NCBI GenBank assembly: GCA_944391215.1
Contig: CALXSR010000032.1
Coordinates: 1 to 49,559, forward strand
Direction of reading: 5' to 3'
DNA from: an uncultured Clostridia bacterium
GTDB lineage: Bacteria > Bacillota > Dehalobacteriia > UBA4068 > CALXSR01
Length of the DNA: 49,559 nucleotides
In this document: positions 1 to 9,512 of the stretch, one piece after another
Layout: every line of letters begins with the position of its first letter
Position numbering within the stretch: position 1 is the first letter of the stretch
Translations under genes and position numbers: made by a program
The notes under the pieces: generated by a model
What the model was told of the DNA's origin: nothing
Databases searched by the model: none
The model's input: the letters and a program-made list of their open reading frames with translations, nothing else

Positions 1-657
1 GGCAAAAGAGGGGTAGAAGACGGCATTTGTGAAAATTGTCGCAGCAAACCGTGGCTAAAGAAATATCATATTTGTACTTCTTGCGCCGCCTTTGTGGAAG
101 AAGGCTTGGAACATTGTGGAAACTGTCGGGATGGTATGCGGTTTTGTTTCGACGATGTCATTGCTTTTGCCCCTTATGAAACGGAATTGCGCAAAGCCAT
201 TTTACAATTAAAATTCCATAATCGCAAAGGGTTGGTGCGGCCCATGGGCAAATTGTTAGCAGCCAAAATTGCCGATAGTTTCGATCTAACTGCTATCGAC
301 GCTTTGGTTCCTGTTCCCATGTATGAAAAGAATAGGAAAGAGAGAGGCTATAACCAGGCCGCTTTGTTGGCGGAGCAAATTGGCGAAATTTTGTCAATTC
401 CGGTATGGGAAGACGCCATAATTCGCAGTAAAGAGACAAAGAAACAATCCAAATTAGGGCGGCGGGAAAGATTCCTAAATTTAAAGGATGCGATGTCTGT
501 CGGAACGCGCGATTTGACTGGGAAACATGTGTTACTGATAGATGATATTTTCACTACCGGGGCAACTGCTTCTGCCTGTGCGTTTGTGTTAAAGAAAGCG
601 GGCGCAGAAAAAGTTTCGGTGGCTGCTTTGGCCGCCACCGTTTGGCGTGTTTCGTGA
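1..657 (+). CDS. comF: ComF family phosphoribosyltransferase-like protein (5' truncated)
   Basis: The frame is already open at base 1, so the start lies outside the window. The N-terminal part carries paired cysteines (CENC, CTSC, CGNC) in the manner of the ComF zinc ribbon. The C-terminal half is a type I phosphoribosyltransferase fold with the PRPP-binding loop LLIDDIFTTGAT near the end. ComF proteins take part in DNA uptake and recombination during competence in naturally transformable bacteria; here only the family, not competence, can be inferred. The first internal ATG is at 94, but the zinc-ribbon residues upstream show that this is not the start. Confidence 0.9.
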   Translation, partial: GKRGVEDGICENCRSKPWLKKYHICTSCAAFVEEGLEHCGNCRDGMRFCFDDVIAFAPYETELRKAILQLKFHNRKGLVRPMGKLLAAKIADSFDLTAIDALVPVPMYEKNRKERGYNQAALLAEQIGEILSIPVWEDAIIRSKETKKQSKLGRRERFLNLKDAMSVGTRDLTGKHVLLIDDIFTTGATASACAFVLKKAGAEKVSVAALAATVWRVS

Positions 658-731
658 GAATTCGACAATCTTTTTATTATCTACAAACAAATTCACAAGA
701 AAATGCTCCAGATAGCAGGTTATTAACAGAC

Positions 732-740
732 TTATCCACA
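732..740 (+). other. Single perfect DnaA-box sequence
   Basis: TTATCCACA, the consensus DnaA box, occurs once in the 235-bp gap between comF and hpf. No cluster of further boxes or AT-rich unwinding element surrounds it, so it is not an origin. It may be a titration or regulatory site, or chance. Confidence 0.25.
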
Positions 741-892
741 GTATGCACAGAAATTGGGACAACTTATGCTTTTCTTCCTGCCCATTTTCGACAATTTTTA
801 GGAGAATTTCACCAGCAATAGTTTTTTAGAAAAAGAAGGATTTATTTCCCAATTAGGGAATAATTAAGTACCAAGACTTCTAAGGAAGGGTA

Positions 893-1435
893 GTGAGGCG
901 AATGAACGTTAAAATTCGAGCTCGTAATCTGGAAATCACCCCCAGTATCAGGGAGCATATCGAAAAAAAACTATCTAAATTTGATCGTCTCTTGGGAGAA
1001 GATACGGAAGCAAATGTTAGCTTATTGGTGGTAAAAGACCGGCAAAGGGTGGAAGTTACCATTCCTTTAAACGGTTTCCTGTTGAGAGGCGAGGAAGAAA
1101 CGGACAGTATTTACTCAGCAATGGACCTGGTGCTAGAAAAGCTGGAAAGACAAATTCATAAATATAAAACGCGTCTTTCGCGCAAAGGCAAAAAAGGCTT
1201 ATCCGTTAAAGATATTGAGGATTGGTCCCCCAGTATGGAAGCGGAAGAAACGGATTTGGCGCCGGTACGCGTAAAACGGTTTTTGGTAAAACCGCTGGCA
1301 GTGGAAGAAGCCATTATGCAAATGAATTTATTGGGCCACAACTTTTTTGTATTTGCCAACCAGGAAACGGATTCCGTGAATGTGGTTTATCGTCGTAATG
1401 ATGGCGGCTATGGATTGTTGGAACCCGAATTATAA
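893..1435 (+). CDS. hpf: Long-form ribosome hibernation promoting factor
   Basis: The 180-residue protein has the long-HPF layout: an N-terminal S30AE/YfiA domain (about residues 4-100, beginning NVKIRARNLEITPSIREH) that sits in the 30S decoding region, a linker, and a C-terminal dimerisation domain (about 125-180, with VKRFLVKPLAVEEAIMQMNLLGHNFFVF) that joins 70S ribosomes into inactive 100S dimers. It acts in stationary phase or stress. The GTG at 893 has an AAGGA motif at 882-886 six bases upstream; the in-frame ATG at 902 is an alternative start that loses three residues. It is monocistronic, with a terminator directly after it. Confidence 0.95.
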   Translation: MRRMNVKIRARNLEITPSIREHIEKKLSKFDRLLGEDTEANVSLLVVKDRQRVEVTIPLNGFLLRGEEETDSIYSAMDLVLEKLERQIHKYKTRLSRKGKKGLSVKDIEDWSPSMEAEETDLAPVRVKRFLVKPLAVEEAIMQMNLLGHNFFVFANQETDSVNVVYRRNDGGYGLLEPEL

Positions 1436-1473
1436 AAGGATAAAAAAGAACCAAAATAAGACAAATAATACCA

Positions 1474-1503
1474 ACCGCACCCTGTTTAGGGTGCGGTTTT
1501 TCA
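1474..1503 (+). terminator. Rho-independent terminator after hpf
   Basis: Ten-base arms ACCGCACCCT and AGGGTGCGGT around a GTTT loop, followed by a T run. Confidence 0.93.
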
Positions 1504-1623
1504 TTGTTCTTTCACCAAAGCAACATCTTTTTTCACACAGAGAACATGATAAAGTCACCTCCATTTTGTAAATTGGTATTGTGAAACGGAAAGAAACAGA
1601 TTGCAACTTAGGGAGGAATTTTT

Positions 1624-3480
1624 GTGAAAATAGGTTGGAAGAAAAAAAACGATGAGAATACGGAAGAAAAATTGGTGGTTCCGCGAGAGATGTCCAAAAA
1701 GAAAAAATGGATTATCATTGGCGGCGTTTGTGTGTTAGCGGCGGCTGTTTTGTTTGGTCGCACCATGCTTTTTCCGCAAAAGGCCAGTGCACAAATAAAT
1801 ACCGGTTTAGTTACCAGGGGTAATATTGAAGTTTCCATCAGCGGTTCCGGTACGGTGCAGCCTTTGGAACAATATGATGTGGTGCCTTTGGTAAAAGGTG
1901 ATATTTTGGCGGATTATTTTGATGAAGGGGATTATATTGAAAAGGGCGCACCTTTATATAAAATCGATTCCTCCGATATTCAAAACAGCATAGAAAAAGC
2001 GCAGCTCAATTTAACCAAAGCCAAATTAAGTTATAATCAAGTTGTAAATAGTTATGATAATTTGCAAATTAAAGCGCCTTTTAGCGGTACTTTAGAAAGT
2101 ATGGAATTAAAAGAAGGCAATAAAATCAATAACGGCACTACGGTAGGCCAGTTGATTGACCATTCTTATGCTACGGTAACGGTGCCTTTTTTGCCTAATT
2201 TAGCGGAAAATTTTTATGTGGGGCAAAGTGCGACTGTCACTTTAACTGATAGTTTTGCTACTTTAAACGCCACGGTAAGCCGCATTGCCACTAGCACCAG
2301 GGTGGTGGATGGCTATACGGCTTTAACCGATGTGGAATTGCGGGTAGAAAATCCGGGCAATATTATGGAAGGGCAAACTTGCCAGGTAAAAGTGGGCGAA
2401 GATGCCAGCTATTGGGAAGGCTCCTTCGCTTATGGACAACAGAAAACAGTAACGGCGGAAACGAGCGGCACAGTAAATAAAATTTATTATTATGCCGGCG
2501 ATTATGTGGAAAAAGGCGATGTCATTGCAGAATTAGTGAGCGACGACGCCGCTACGAATTTGCAAAACAGTAAAATGTCGGTAACCGACGCCGAACTTTC
2601 TTTGCAAAATTTACAAGATCAGTTAAAAAATTATAATTTAACTTCTCCCATTTCCGGCACGGTGATGGAAAAGAGCGTAAAAGCCGGCGATACTATGGAT
2701 AACAGCAATAGTACCACGGTGATGGCGGTCATTGCCGATTTGAGCAAATTGACATTTGAAATATCGGTAGATGAATTAGATATTGCTAATGTCAAAGTGG
2801 GGCAAAAAGTAACGGTAACGGCCGACTCCACCCCCGATGTGATTTATGAAGGTACGGTGACCAACGTTGGCTTAATTGGAACGGCGCAAAATGGGGTAAC
2901 CAGCTATCCGGTAGAAATTACCATTGACGAGCCGGGCGATTTATTGCCGGGCATGAATGTGAGTGCTAATATTATTGTGAATGCGGTAAACGATGTTTTA
3001 ATGGTACCAGTATCGGCCGTACAACGCGGCAACTGGGTGGCAGTAAAAGACGGCGGTAATACGATGGGAACCGCTTTGCAAACGGATCAACAAAAGCCGG
3101 AAAATGCGCAAAAGCAAGAGCAACAAGAACAGCAAGGACAACAAGACCAACAAGGACAGCCAGAAGGACGGCCAGGCGCCGCAGGGGATGGAAGTATCGT
3201 TACTACGCCAAACGGGAAAAGCCAAAAACAAGCGCCTACCGATGCGCCGGAAGGCTTCACCTATGTACAAGTGGAAATCGGTTTAAACAATGCGGACTAT
3301 ATTGAAATTAAAAGCGGTTTAAAAGAAGGGGATACGGTTTATTTGCCACGTTCCTCCAATAATAATACTGGTGGCGGTATGAATATGGTGGACTACGCTG
3401 GCGGCGGCACTGTTACGGTTACTACTATGCCGGAAAGCGGAGCAGGTGCGCCTCCCGGCGGCGGGCCCGGTGGCAGATAG
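1624..3480 (+). CDS. HlyD/MacA-type adaptor subunit of an ABC efflux system (YknX-like)
   Basis: This is the extracytoplasmic adaptor of a tripartite MacAB/YknXYZ-like exporter. A lysine-rich cytoplasmic N-terminus is followed by one membrane segment (about 29-50). Two lipoyl/biotinyl-type half motifs and an alpha-helical hairpin follow, then beta-barrel and membrane-proximal domains (GMNVSANIIV, VLMVPVSAVQ). At 618 residues it is longer than most relatives because of a Gln/Glu-rich low-complexity insert around residues 490-525 and a Gly-rich C-terminal tail. GTG start with GGGAGG seven bases upstream. The ATPase and permease genes follow within a few bases. No outer-membrane TolC-like gene is present, as expected for a monoderm. 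Substrate is unknown. Confidence 0.88.
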   Translation: MKIGWKKKNDENTEEKLVVPREMSKKKKWIIIGGVCVLAAAVLFGRTMLFPQKASAQINTGLVTRGNIEVSISGSGTVQPLEQYDVVPLVKGDILADYFDEGDYIEKGAPLYKIDSSDIQNSIEKAQLNLTKAKLSYNQVVNSYDNLQIKAPFSGTLESMELKEGNKINNGTTVGQLIDHSYATVTVPFLPNLAENFYVGQSATVTLTDSFATLNATVSRIATSTRVVDGYTALTDVELRVENPGNIMEGQTCQVKVGEDASYWEGSFAYGQQKTVTAETSGTVNKIYYYAGDYVEKGDVIAELVSDDAATNLQNSKMSVTDAELSLQNLQDQLKNYNLTSPISGTVMEKSVKAGDTMDNSNSTTVMAVIADLSKLTFEISVDELDIANVKVGQKVTVTADSTPDVIYEGTVTNVGLIGTAQNGVTSYPVEITIDEPGDLLPGMNVSANIIVNAVNDVLMVPVSAVQRGNWVAVKDGGNTMGTALQTDQQKPENAQKQEQQEQQGQQDQQGQPEGRPGAAGDGSIVTTPNGKSQKQAPTDAPEGFTYVQVEIGLNNADYIEIKSGLKEGDTVYLPRSSNNNTGGGMNMVDYAGGGTVTVTTMPESGAGAPPGGGPGGR

Positions 3481-3492
3481 AAGGTGGGCGCA

Positions 3493-4218
3493 ATGATGAT
3501 AAAATTACAAGACGTTTATAAAATTTACGGTAACGGGGAAAATGAAGTGCGCGCCTTAAACGGGATCAACTTAGAAATTGACAAAGGAGAATTTGTGGCG
3601 ATTGTGGGGCAAAGCGGTTCTGGGAAATCTACCTGTATGAATATGATAGGATGTTTGGATGTACCGAGCAAAGGCCATTATTTTCTGCAAGGGACGGATG
3701 TTAGTACCATGTCGGAAGACCAATTAGCCAGTATTCGCAATAAAACATTGGGCTTTATTTTTCAACAGTATAATTTAATTAGCAAATTAAATGTGTTTGA
3801 AAATGTTGAATTACCATTGCTATATGGAGGCTATACGGCTGCCGAACGTTATCGCATGGTGCAGGAAGCTTTAACAAAGGTCGGTATTTGGCATAGAAAA
3901 GACGCCATGCCCAATCAGTTATCCGGCGGGCAGCAGCAAAGGGTATCTATTGCCAGGGCTTTGGCAGCCCGTCCTCCTGTTATTTTAGCCGATGAGCCAA
4001 CAGGGGCCTTGGATAGTAAAACCGGTTTGGAGGTAATGGCTTTTTTGAAGGAATTGCATGCGGAAGGGAAAACAATTGTTTTAATTACCCATGATAATGC
4101 CATTGCCCATAATGCGAAAAGAATTGTGAAAATTGCTGACGGTAATATTGTAGAGGATCTGCCTAATATCAATAACCAGCCATTTGTTGCCTCAGAGGCA
4201 AAAGGAGGGGTTGCTTAA
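3493..4218 (+). CDS. MacB/YknY-type ABC transporter ATPase
   Basis: A 241-residue nucleotide-binding subunit with Walker A (GQSGSGKST), Q-loop (FIFQQYNLI), signature (LSGGQQQR), Walker B (VILADEPTGALD) and switch histidine (ITHD). It belongs to the LolD/MacB/FtsE-like ATPases that power mechanotransmission-type export. ATG at 3493 is chosen because AAGGTGG (3481-3487) sits five bases upstream; a GTG at 3484 lies inside that site. It ends TAATG, overlapping the permease start by one base, so the two are translationally coupled. Confidence 0.93.
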   Translation: MMIKLQDVYKIYGNGENEVRALNGINLEIDKGEFVAIVGQSGSGKSTCMNMIGCLDVPSKGHYFLQGTDVSTMSEDQLASIRNKTLGFIFQQYNLISKLNVFENVELPLLYGGYTAAERYRMVQEALTKVGIWHRKDAMPNQLSGGQQQRVSIARALAARPPVILADEPTGALDSKTGLEVMAFLKELHAEGKTIVLITHDNAIAHNAKRIVKIADGNIVEDLPNINNQPFVASEAKGGVA

Positions 4219-5393
4219 TGTCCATCAAGCAAGCCTTCCGCATGGCCTTTAAAAGTTTAAACAGTAGTAAATTACGTTCTTTTTTGACCATGCTTGGGAT
4301 CATTATTGGGGTTTCTGCCGTCATAATGATTGTAAGCCTAGTCGGCGGCATGAGCAAAGATATTACCGATCAGTTTGAGGGAATGGGTACTAATTTGGTT
4401 AATGTTATGGTCATGGGCCGTAATAGTAACCGTAGTTTTGAACCGGAAGATATGCAAACTTTAGCGGATGAAAATTCGGATAGTATTGCAGCAGTCACCC
4501 CTTCGGTGAATGTAAGTTTAACGGCTAAATATGGAACTGAAAACATGTCTACCAGCGGCATAGGGGTCAACGAGTATTATCAACAAATCCGCAATTATGA
4601 AATGAACAAAGGGCGATTTTTGGAATATGTGGATGTGGAGAGAAGACAGCAGGTTTGCGTCATTGGCAGTTATGTGGCGGAAGAATTGTTTGCCGGGGCG
4701 GACCCAATAGGGAAAACCATGAAATTGAATGGGGAAACCTATACCGTCGTCGGTGTTTTAGCAGAAAAATCAGGTGCCGGGGAAGGCAGTGACGACGACG
4801 TGGTCATTTTACCCTATACCTTAGCCATGCGTATGGGCCGCAATGGGCGGGTGAGTTCTTATACTGTGCAGGCAGCTTCAGCAGATACGACAGAGCAAGC
4901 AATAGCAGTAATTGAGAATGCCTTATATCAAACATTCGGCAGCGATAATGCTTACAATGTATTCAATCAGGCGGCTATGGTGGAACAATTAAATGAAATG
5001 ACCAATACCATGAGTTTAGTTTTAGGCGGGATTGCGGCGATTTCTCTTTTGGTAGGTGGTATTGGTATTATGAACATCATGTTGGTATCAGTGACCGAGC
5101 GTACGAAGGAAATTGGTATTCGAAAATCCTTAGGCGCCAGACGCAAAGATATTATGAGCCAATTTATTATTGAAGCGGCTACCACTAGTGCAACTGGTGG
5201 GGTAGTTGGTATTTTATTAGGCTTTTTAGGTTCCTTTGCTTTAGGGCGAGCCTTAGATATGACAGTAGTATACTCCATGTCGGCAGTTTTATTGGCCTTT
5301 GGGGTATCTACCGGCATTGGGATGATATTTGGTTATTTCCCAGCAAATAAAGCGGCAAAGCTTCATCCTATTCAGGCTTTGCGACAAGAATAG
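4218..5393 (+). CDS. MacB/YknZ-type ABC permease (FtsX-like)
   Basis: A 391-residue protein with the MacB fold: an N-terminal membrane helix (about 21-45, LTMLGIIIGVSAVIMIVSLVGG), a large extracytoplasmic MacB_PCD domain (about 50-240), then three C-terminal FtsX-type helices beginning near residue 270. The conserved cytoplasmic loop VTERTKEIGIRKSLGARRKDI is present and the protein ends in the usual HPIQALRQE. With the two preceding genes it forms a complete exporter for a peptide, antibiotic or toxic compound that cannot be specified from sequence. Confidence 0.93.
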   Translation: MSIKQAFRMAFKSLNSSKLRSFLTMLGIIIGVSAVIMIVSLVGGMSKDITDQFEGMGTNLVNVMVMGRNSNRSFEPEDMQTLADENSDSIAAVTPSVNVSLTAKYGTENMSTSGIGVNEYYQQIRNYEMNKGRFLEYVDVERRQQVCVIGSYVAEELFAGADPIGKTMKLNGETYTVVGVLAEKSGAGEGSDDDVVILPYTLAMRMGRNGRVSSYTVQAASADTTEQAIAVIENALYQTFGSDNAYNVFNQAAMVEQLNEMTNTMSLVLGGIAAISLLVGGIGIMNIMLVSVTERTKEIGIRKSLGARRKDIMSQFIIEAATTSATGGVVGILLGFLGSFALGRALDMTVVYSMSAVLLAFGVSTGIGMIFGYFPANKAAKLHPIQALRQE

Positions 5394-5412
5394 TAAAAAA
5401 GGAGGCATTTTT

Positions 5413-5538
5413 ATGTGGGAATGGATTTTACAAGGAGCAATTTATCTTTTTATTGTTTCCTTTATCTTATATTTATATTTTTCTTTTCGGGATCGAGAAG
5501 AAAAAGAGCTAGCACAAAGCACATCGCATTCTGATTGA
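5413..5538 (+). CDS. 41-residue single-span membrane protein
   Basis: A small open frame, MWEWILQGAIYLFIVSFILY then YFSF and a charged tail, preceded by a very strong GGAGG site (5401-5405) seven bases before the ATG. One hydrophobic helix (about 5-26) is followed by a charged, probably cytoplasmic tail. It lies 19 bases after the permease and before the operon terminator, so it is probably the last gene of the efflux operon and could be a small transporter accessory subunit. No family recognised. Confidence 0.6.
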   Translation: MWEWILQGAIYLFIVSFILYLYFSFRDREEKELAQSTSHSD

Positions 5539-5591
5539 TTTTACCCCCAGCGCGAGGGGAAAATTCTCCCTAATTTCCCCTTGTTTCCCAG

Positions 5592-5620
5592 GAGACGGGC
5601 TTTGGTCCGTCTCTTTTTTT
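5592..5620 (+). terminator. Rho-independent terminator of the efflux operon
   Basis: GAGACGG and CCGTCTC arms with an eight-base loop and a run of seven Ts. Confidence 0.92.
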
Positions 5621-5632
5621 CTTGCGCTTTGC

Positions 5633-5661
5633 TTGCAGTGAAATACAAGTAATGATACAAT
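5633..5661 (+). promoter_or_regulatory. Sigma-A-type promoter for secA
   Basis: TTGCAG (5633-5638), 17-bp spacer, TACAAT (5656-5661), directly after the upstream terminator and about 50 bases before the secA start. Confidence 0.6.
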
Positions 5662-5710
5662 TAAAAGATATTGTAGGAACCGTTTCGGTTCTTTTTAGGA
5701 GGGTATTTTC

Positions 5711-8338
5711 TTGTTTAAATTTTTGAATAATTTATTGGATGATAATGCCAAAGATATAAAACGTTATCAAAAAAAAGTTGAACAAATCAACGCTTTAGAA
5801 CCACAAATGAAAGCATTAACAGATGCTGAGCTGCAGGCGAAAACACCGGAATTAAAACAAAGATTGGCCAATGGGGAAACTTTGGACGACTTGCTGCCGG
5901 AAGCCTTTGCCGTAGTAAGGGAAGCTTCCAGTCGTGTTTTGAATATGCGTCATTTTGATGTGCAGTTAATAGGCGGTATGGTTTTGCATGATGGCCGTAT
6001 TGCGGAAATGAAAACTGGGGAAGGGAAAACTTTGGTGGCAACTGCTCCCGTCTATTTGAATGCATTGACGGGCAAAGGCGTACATGTTGTTACCGTAAAT
6101 GATTATTTAGCGACTCGTGACAGCCAGTGGATGAGCAAACTATATAATTTCTTGGGGATGTCCGTTGGCTTGATTGTGCACGACTTGGATTTTCCTATTC
6201 GCAAAGCCGCCTATGAAGCCGACATTACCTATGGGACCAATAATGAATTGGGCTTTGACTATTTGCGCGATAATATGGTGGTCAGTCCGGAAAATTTGGT
6301 GCAAAGACCGCTTTCTTATGCGATCGTCGATGAAGTGGATAGTATTTTAATTGATGAAGCCAGAACCCCTTTGATTATTAGTGGAATGGCGGATAAACCG
6401 ACTGATATCTATTATCAGGTTGCTAAAATTATGCCTCGCTTAAAAGCGGAAGAAGATTATGTGGTGGATGAAAAACTCAAAACCGCTGCCTTAACGGAAA
6501 GCGGGGTCGCCAGAGTGGAAAACATGCTGGGAGTTGAAAATTTATATGCCGACGGTGATAATACGCAGTTGGCCCATTATGTAACGCAGGCTTTAAAAGC
6601 TTATACTTTATTTAAAAAAGACCGCGATTATGTGGTAAAAGACGGCAAAGTGATTATTGTTGATGAATTTACTGGTCGTTTGATGTTTGGTCGTCGCTAT
6701 AGCGAAGGGATTCATCAATCCATAGAAGCTAAGGAAAATGTGAAAATTGAACGGGAAAGTCAAACTTTGGCTACCATCACATTCCAAAACTTTTTCCGTA
6801 TGTATGATAAATTAGCCGGTATGACCGGTACTGCTTTAACGGAAGAAGCAGAGTTCCGGCAAATTTACAAGTTAGACGTGGTTGTTGTTCCCACCCATAT
6901 GCCGATGGTGCGTAAGGATTTTCCAGATGCTGTTTACCGCACGCGGGCGGCAAAATTAAAAGCAATTGTAGAAGAAATTGCTGAAATTCATGAAACGGGC
7001 CGCCCCATTTTGGTAGGCACCATTTCCATTGAAAAATCCGAAGAATTGAGCCGTATGCTGAAAGCACGTGGTATTAACCATCAGGTTTTAAATGCCAAAT
7101 ATCATGAAAAAGAAGCGGAAATCATCGCGCAAGCCGGTCGTTTAGGCGCCGTTACCATTGCTACCAATATGGCTGGCCGTGGTACCGATATTATGTTGGG
7201 CGGTAGCCCGGAAGCCATGGCTCGCCAGGAGATGCAAAGAAATGGCGGAGAATATACGGCACAAGAAGAGAATGCTTTAATTGAAAAATATCGGCAACAA
7301 ACCAAAGCGGAGCATGAACAGGTGGTAGCTTTGGGCGGTTTGCATATTATTGGGACGGAACGCCATGAAAGCCGCCGGATTGACAATCAGTTGCGAGGAC
7401 GTTCCGGTCGTCAAGGTGACCCGGGCAGCAGTCGTTTCTTTATAGCGATGGAAGATGATCTGATGCGTTTATTCGGCGCGGACAATCTAACCAATATATT
7501 GGATAAAATTGGCATGGATGAAACAGTCAATATCGATTCGCCGATGGTGACCAAGTCCATTGAAACGGCCCAGAAAAGGGTGGAAGCAAGACATTTTGAC
7601 GCCCGTAAATCGGTATTGGATTATGACGACGTCATGAACCAACAGCGGGAAATTATTTATAGCCAAAGACAAAAAGCATTGCGTGGGGATGATTTAAAAG
7701 ATCAAATAGAGCATATGATAGAAGAGACGATTGAAGCTACCATTGCTCGTTTTGAAGCGGTCAGTCAGTATCCGGAAGAATGGGATATGACGGCCTTTTT
7801 AGAGGAAGCAAAATTGTTTTTACCGCAAGAAGAATTGCAGGCTGAAAGCTTAAAGAAAATGACGGCGCAAGAGGTAAAAGACATGTGCCTGCAAAAAGCG
7901 TTTGATTTTTACCATGACAAAGAAGAACGGATTGGTTCTGATACCATGCGGCAGATGGAACGCTTTGTGATTTTGAAAATTGTAGATGCGAAATGGATGG
8001 ATCATTTGGACGCCATGGATCAGTTACGGCAAGGGATCGGTTTACGCGCTTATGCGCAAAAGGATCCTTTGGTGGAATATAAATACGAAGCTTACGATAT
8101 GTTCCAGGCTATGATTGCTGAAATTCAGGCAGAGGTGGTACGTTTTGTTTTCCGGGTAGAAGTTGTGGAACAACCCAAAGAACAAGCGAAAGTGACTGCT
8201 ACCCACGGTGGGGAAGAAACGCCGGCGCAGGTGAAAAAAACGTTGGTAAAAGACAAACAACATGAGGTAGGCAGAAATGACCCTTGTCCTTGCGGCAGCG
8301 GTAAAAAATATAAGAAATGCTGCGGCAAAGACCTATAA
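5711..8338 (+). CDS. secA: Protein translocase ATPase SecA
   Basis: Full-length 875-residue SecA, the motor that drives preproteins through SecYEG. Visible parts are the Walker A motif KTGEGKT (101-107), the DEAD-motor segment with [16 protein letters not shown] (about 207-222), the second nucleotide-binding fold with MAGRGTDI and [11 protein letters not shown], the scaffold and wing region, and a C-terminal SEC-C zinc motif ([13 protein letters not shown]) that binds SecB or ribosomes. TTG start with AGGAGGG at 5697-5703. The order secA-prfB is common in Firmicutes. Confidence 0.98.
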   Translation: MFKFLNNLLDDNAKDIKRYQKKVEQINALEPQMKALTDAELQAKTPELKQRLANGETLDDLLPEAFAVVREASSRVLNMRHFDVQLIGGMVLHDGRIAEMKTGEGKTLVATAPVYLNALTGKGVHVVTVNDYLATRDSQWMSKLYNFLGMSVGLIVHDLDFPIRKAAYEADITYGTNNELGFDYLRDNMVVSPENLVQRPLSYAIVDEVDSILIDEARTPLIISGMADKPTDIYYQVAKIMPRLKAEEDYVVDEKLKTAALTESGVARVENMLGVENLYADGDNTQLAHYVTQALKAYTLFKKDRDYVVKDGKVIIVDEFTGRLMFGRRYSEGIHQSIEAKENVKIERESQTLATITFQNFFRMYDKLAGMTGTALTEEAEFRQIYKLDVVVVPTHMPMVRKDFPDAVYRTRAAKLKAIVEEIAEIHETGRPILVGTISIEKSEELSRMLKARGINHQVLNAKYHEKEAEIIAQAGRLGAVTIATNMAGRGTDIMLGGSPEAMARQEMQRNGGEYTAQEENALIEKYRQQTKAEHEQVVALGGLHIIGTERHESRRIDNQLRGRSGRQGDPGSSRFFIAMEDDLMRLFGADNLTNILDKIGMDETVNIDSPMVTKSIETAQKRVEARHFDARKSVLDYDDVMNQQREIIYSQRQKALRGDDLKDQIEHMIEETIEATIARFEAVSQYPEEWDMTAFLEEAKLFLPQEELQAESLKKMTAQEVKDMCLQKAFDFYHDKEERIGSDTMRQMERFVILKIVDAKWMDHLDAMDQLRQGIGLRAYAQKDPLVEYKYEAYDMFQAMIAEIQAEVVRFVFRVEVVEQPKEQAKVTATHGGEETPAQVKKTLVKDKQHEVGRNDPCPCGSGKKYKKCCGKDL

Positions 8339-8388
8339 ACAGTTGGGCGCCGCCTGATAAAATAAAAAGGAAGAGATGTGAAAATAGT

Positions 8389-9493
8389 ATGCTAGTTGTA
8401 GATTATAAAAACGATTTACTGGAAGCAAGCAAAAAACTAGAAGATTTGAGGGTTTCTCTTTGACGTTGCTGGCAAAGAACAAGAAGTACAGCAATTAGAG
8501 GAGAAAATGGCGGCTGCTAACTTTTGGGACGACCAGGAGCTAGCGCAGGATACAGTGGCTAAAGCCGCCCATATAAAAGAAGAAATTAAAACTTTTTTTG
8601 ATTTGCAGGCCCAGTTAGAAGAAATTGCCGCTACTTGGGAATTGGCAAAAGAAGCGGATGACGAAGAGTTGGCGGCCGAAACGGAAAAAGGATTGGTTGC
8701 TTTAAAGAAGGCGCAAGAAAAACTGGAATTATCCAGAATGCTTTCCGGCCCTTATGATAATCATAATGCTATTTTGGCTTTGCATGCTGGTGCCGGTGGG
8801 GTGGAAGCGCAGGATTGGGTTTCTATGCTTTCTCGTATGTATACCCGTTATTGTGAACGTAGTGGCTATAAAGTGGAAGTTTTGGACTTTTTAGACGGGG
8901 AAGAAGCTGGGTTGAAAAGTATAACCATTGGCGTTTCCGGATACAATGCCTATGGCTATTTAAAAGCGGAAAAAGGGGTCCATCGTTTGGTGCGTCTATC
9001 TCCTTTTGACGCGGCGAATCGGCGGCATACCTCCTTTGCCTCGGTGGAGGTGATGCCAGAAGTTGCGCATGATAATGAAATTGAAGTGGATAATGAAGAA
9101 TTGCGCATTGATACCTATCGTTCCGGCGGCAAAGGTGGCCAACATTTAAATAAAACCGATTCTGCGGTACGCATTACGCATATTCCGACCGGCATCGTTA
9201 CCAGTTGCCAGGAGGAGCGATCGCAGCACGCCAATAAAGAGCGGGCCATGCGTATGTTAAAAGCAAAATTATTGGAAAGAAAAATAGAAGAGCAGGAAGC
9301 AGAACTGGCCAAAATTCGTGGTGTACAACAGGAAATTGGCTGGGGAAGCCAAATTCGTTCCTATATTTTCCAACCGTATCAGTTGGTCAAGGATCATCGA
9401 ACCAACTTTGAGAATGGTAATATCGGGGCGGTTATGGATGGCGACTTGCAGGATTTTATCGATGCTTATTTAAAAATGCAAATGAATACTTAA
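8389..9493 (+). CDS. prfB: Peptide chain release factor 2, expressed through a programmed +1 frameshift
   Basis: RF2 recognises UGA and UAA stops. The gene is in two frames: 8389-8460 encodes 24 residues ending RVSL, then TGA at 8461-8463. Slippage at CTTTGAC by one base moves reading to GAC at 8462 and continues DVAGKEQEVQQLEEK to 9493, giving 367 residues in all, a normal RF2 length. An upstream GAGGG acts as the internal Shine-Dalgarno-like stimulator. The SPF anticodon tripeptide (RLSPFDAANRR) specifies RF2, and the GGQ catalytic loop (SGGKGGQHLNKTDSAVR) is intact. Low RF2 causes a pause at UGA and more frameshifting, so the gene is autoregulated. The ATG at 8389 has only a distant AAGGAAG. 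Confidence 0.96.
8458..8464 (+). promoter_or_regulatory. prfB programmed +1 frameshift site (CTTTGAC)
   Basis: The canonical slippery heptamer CUU UGA C, with AGGG a few bases upstream. Leucine tRNA slips one base forward at the in-frame UGA when RF2 is scarce. Confidence 0.95.
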
Positions 9494-9512
9494 TGAGGAA
9501 AGGAGCCTGAAA

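Noticed and set aside
732-740. Perfect DnaA box as a possible replication origin
   Set aside because: Only one box is present, with no cluster, AT-rich unwinding region or dnaA/dnaN genes nearby.
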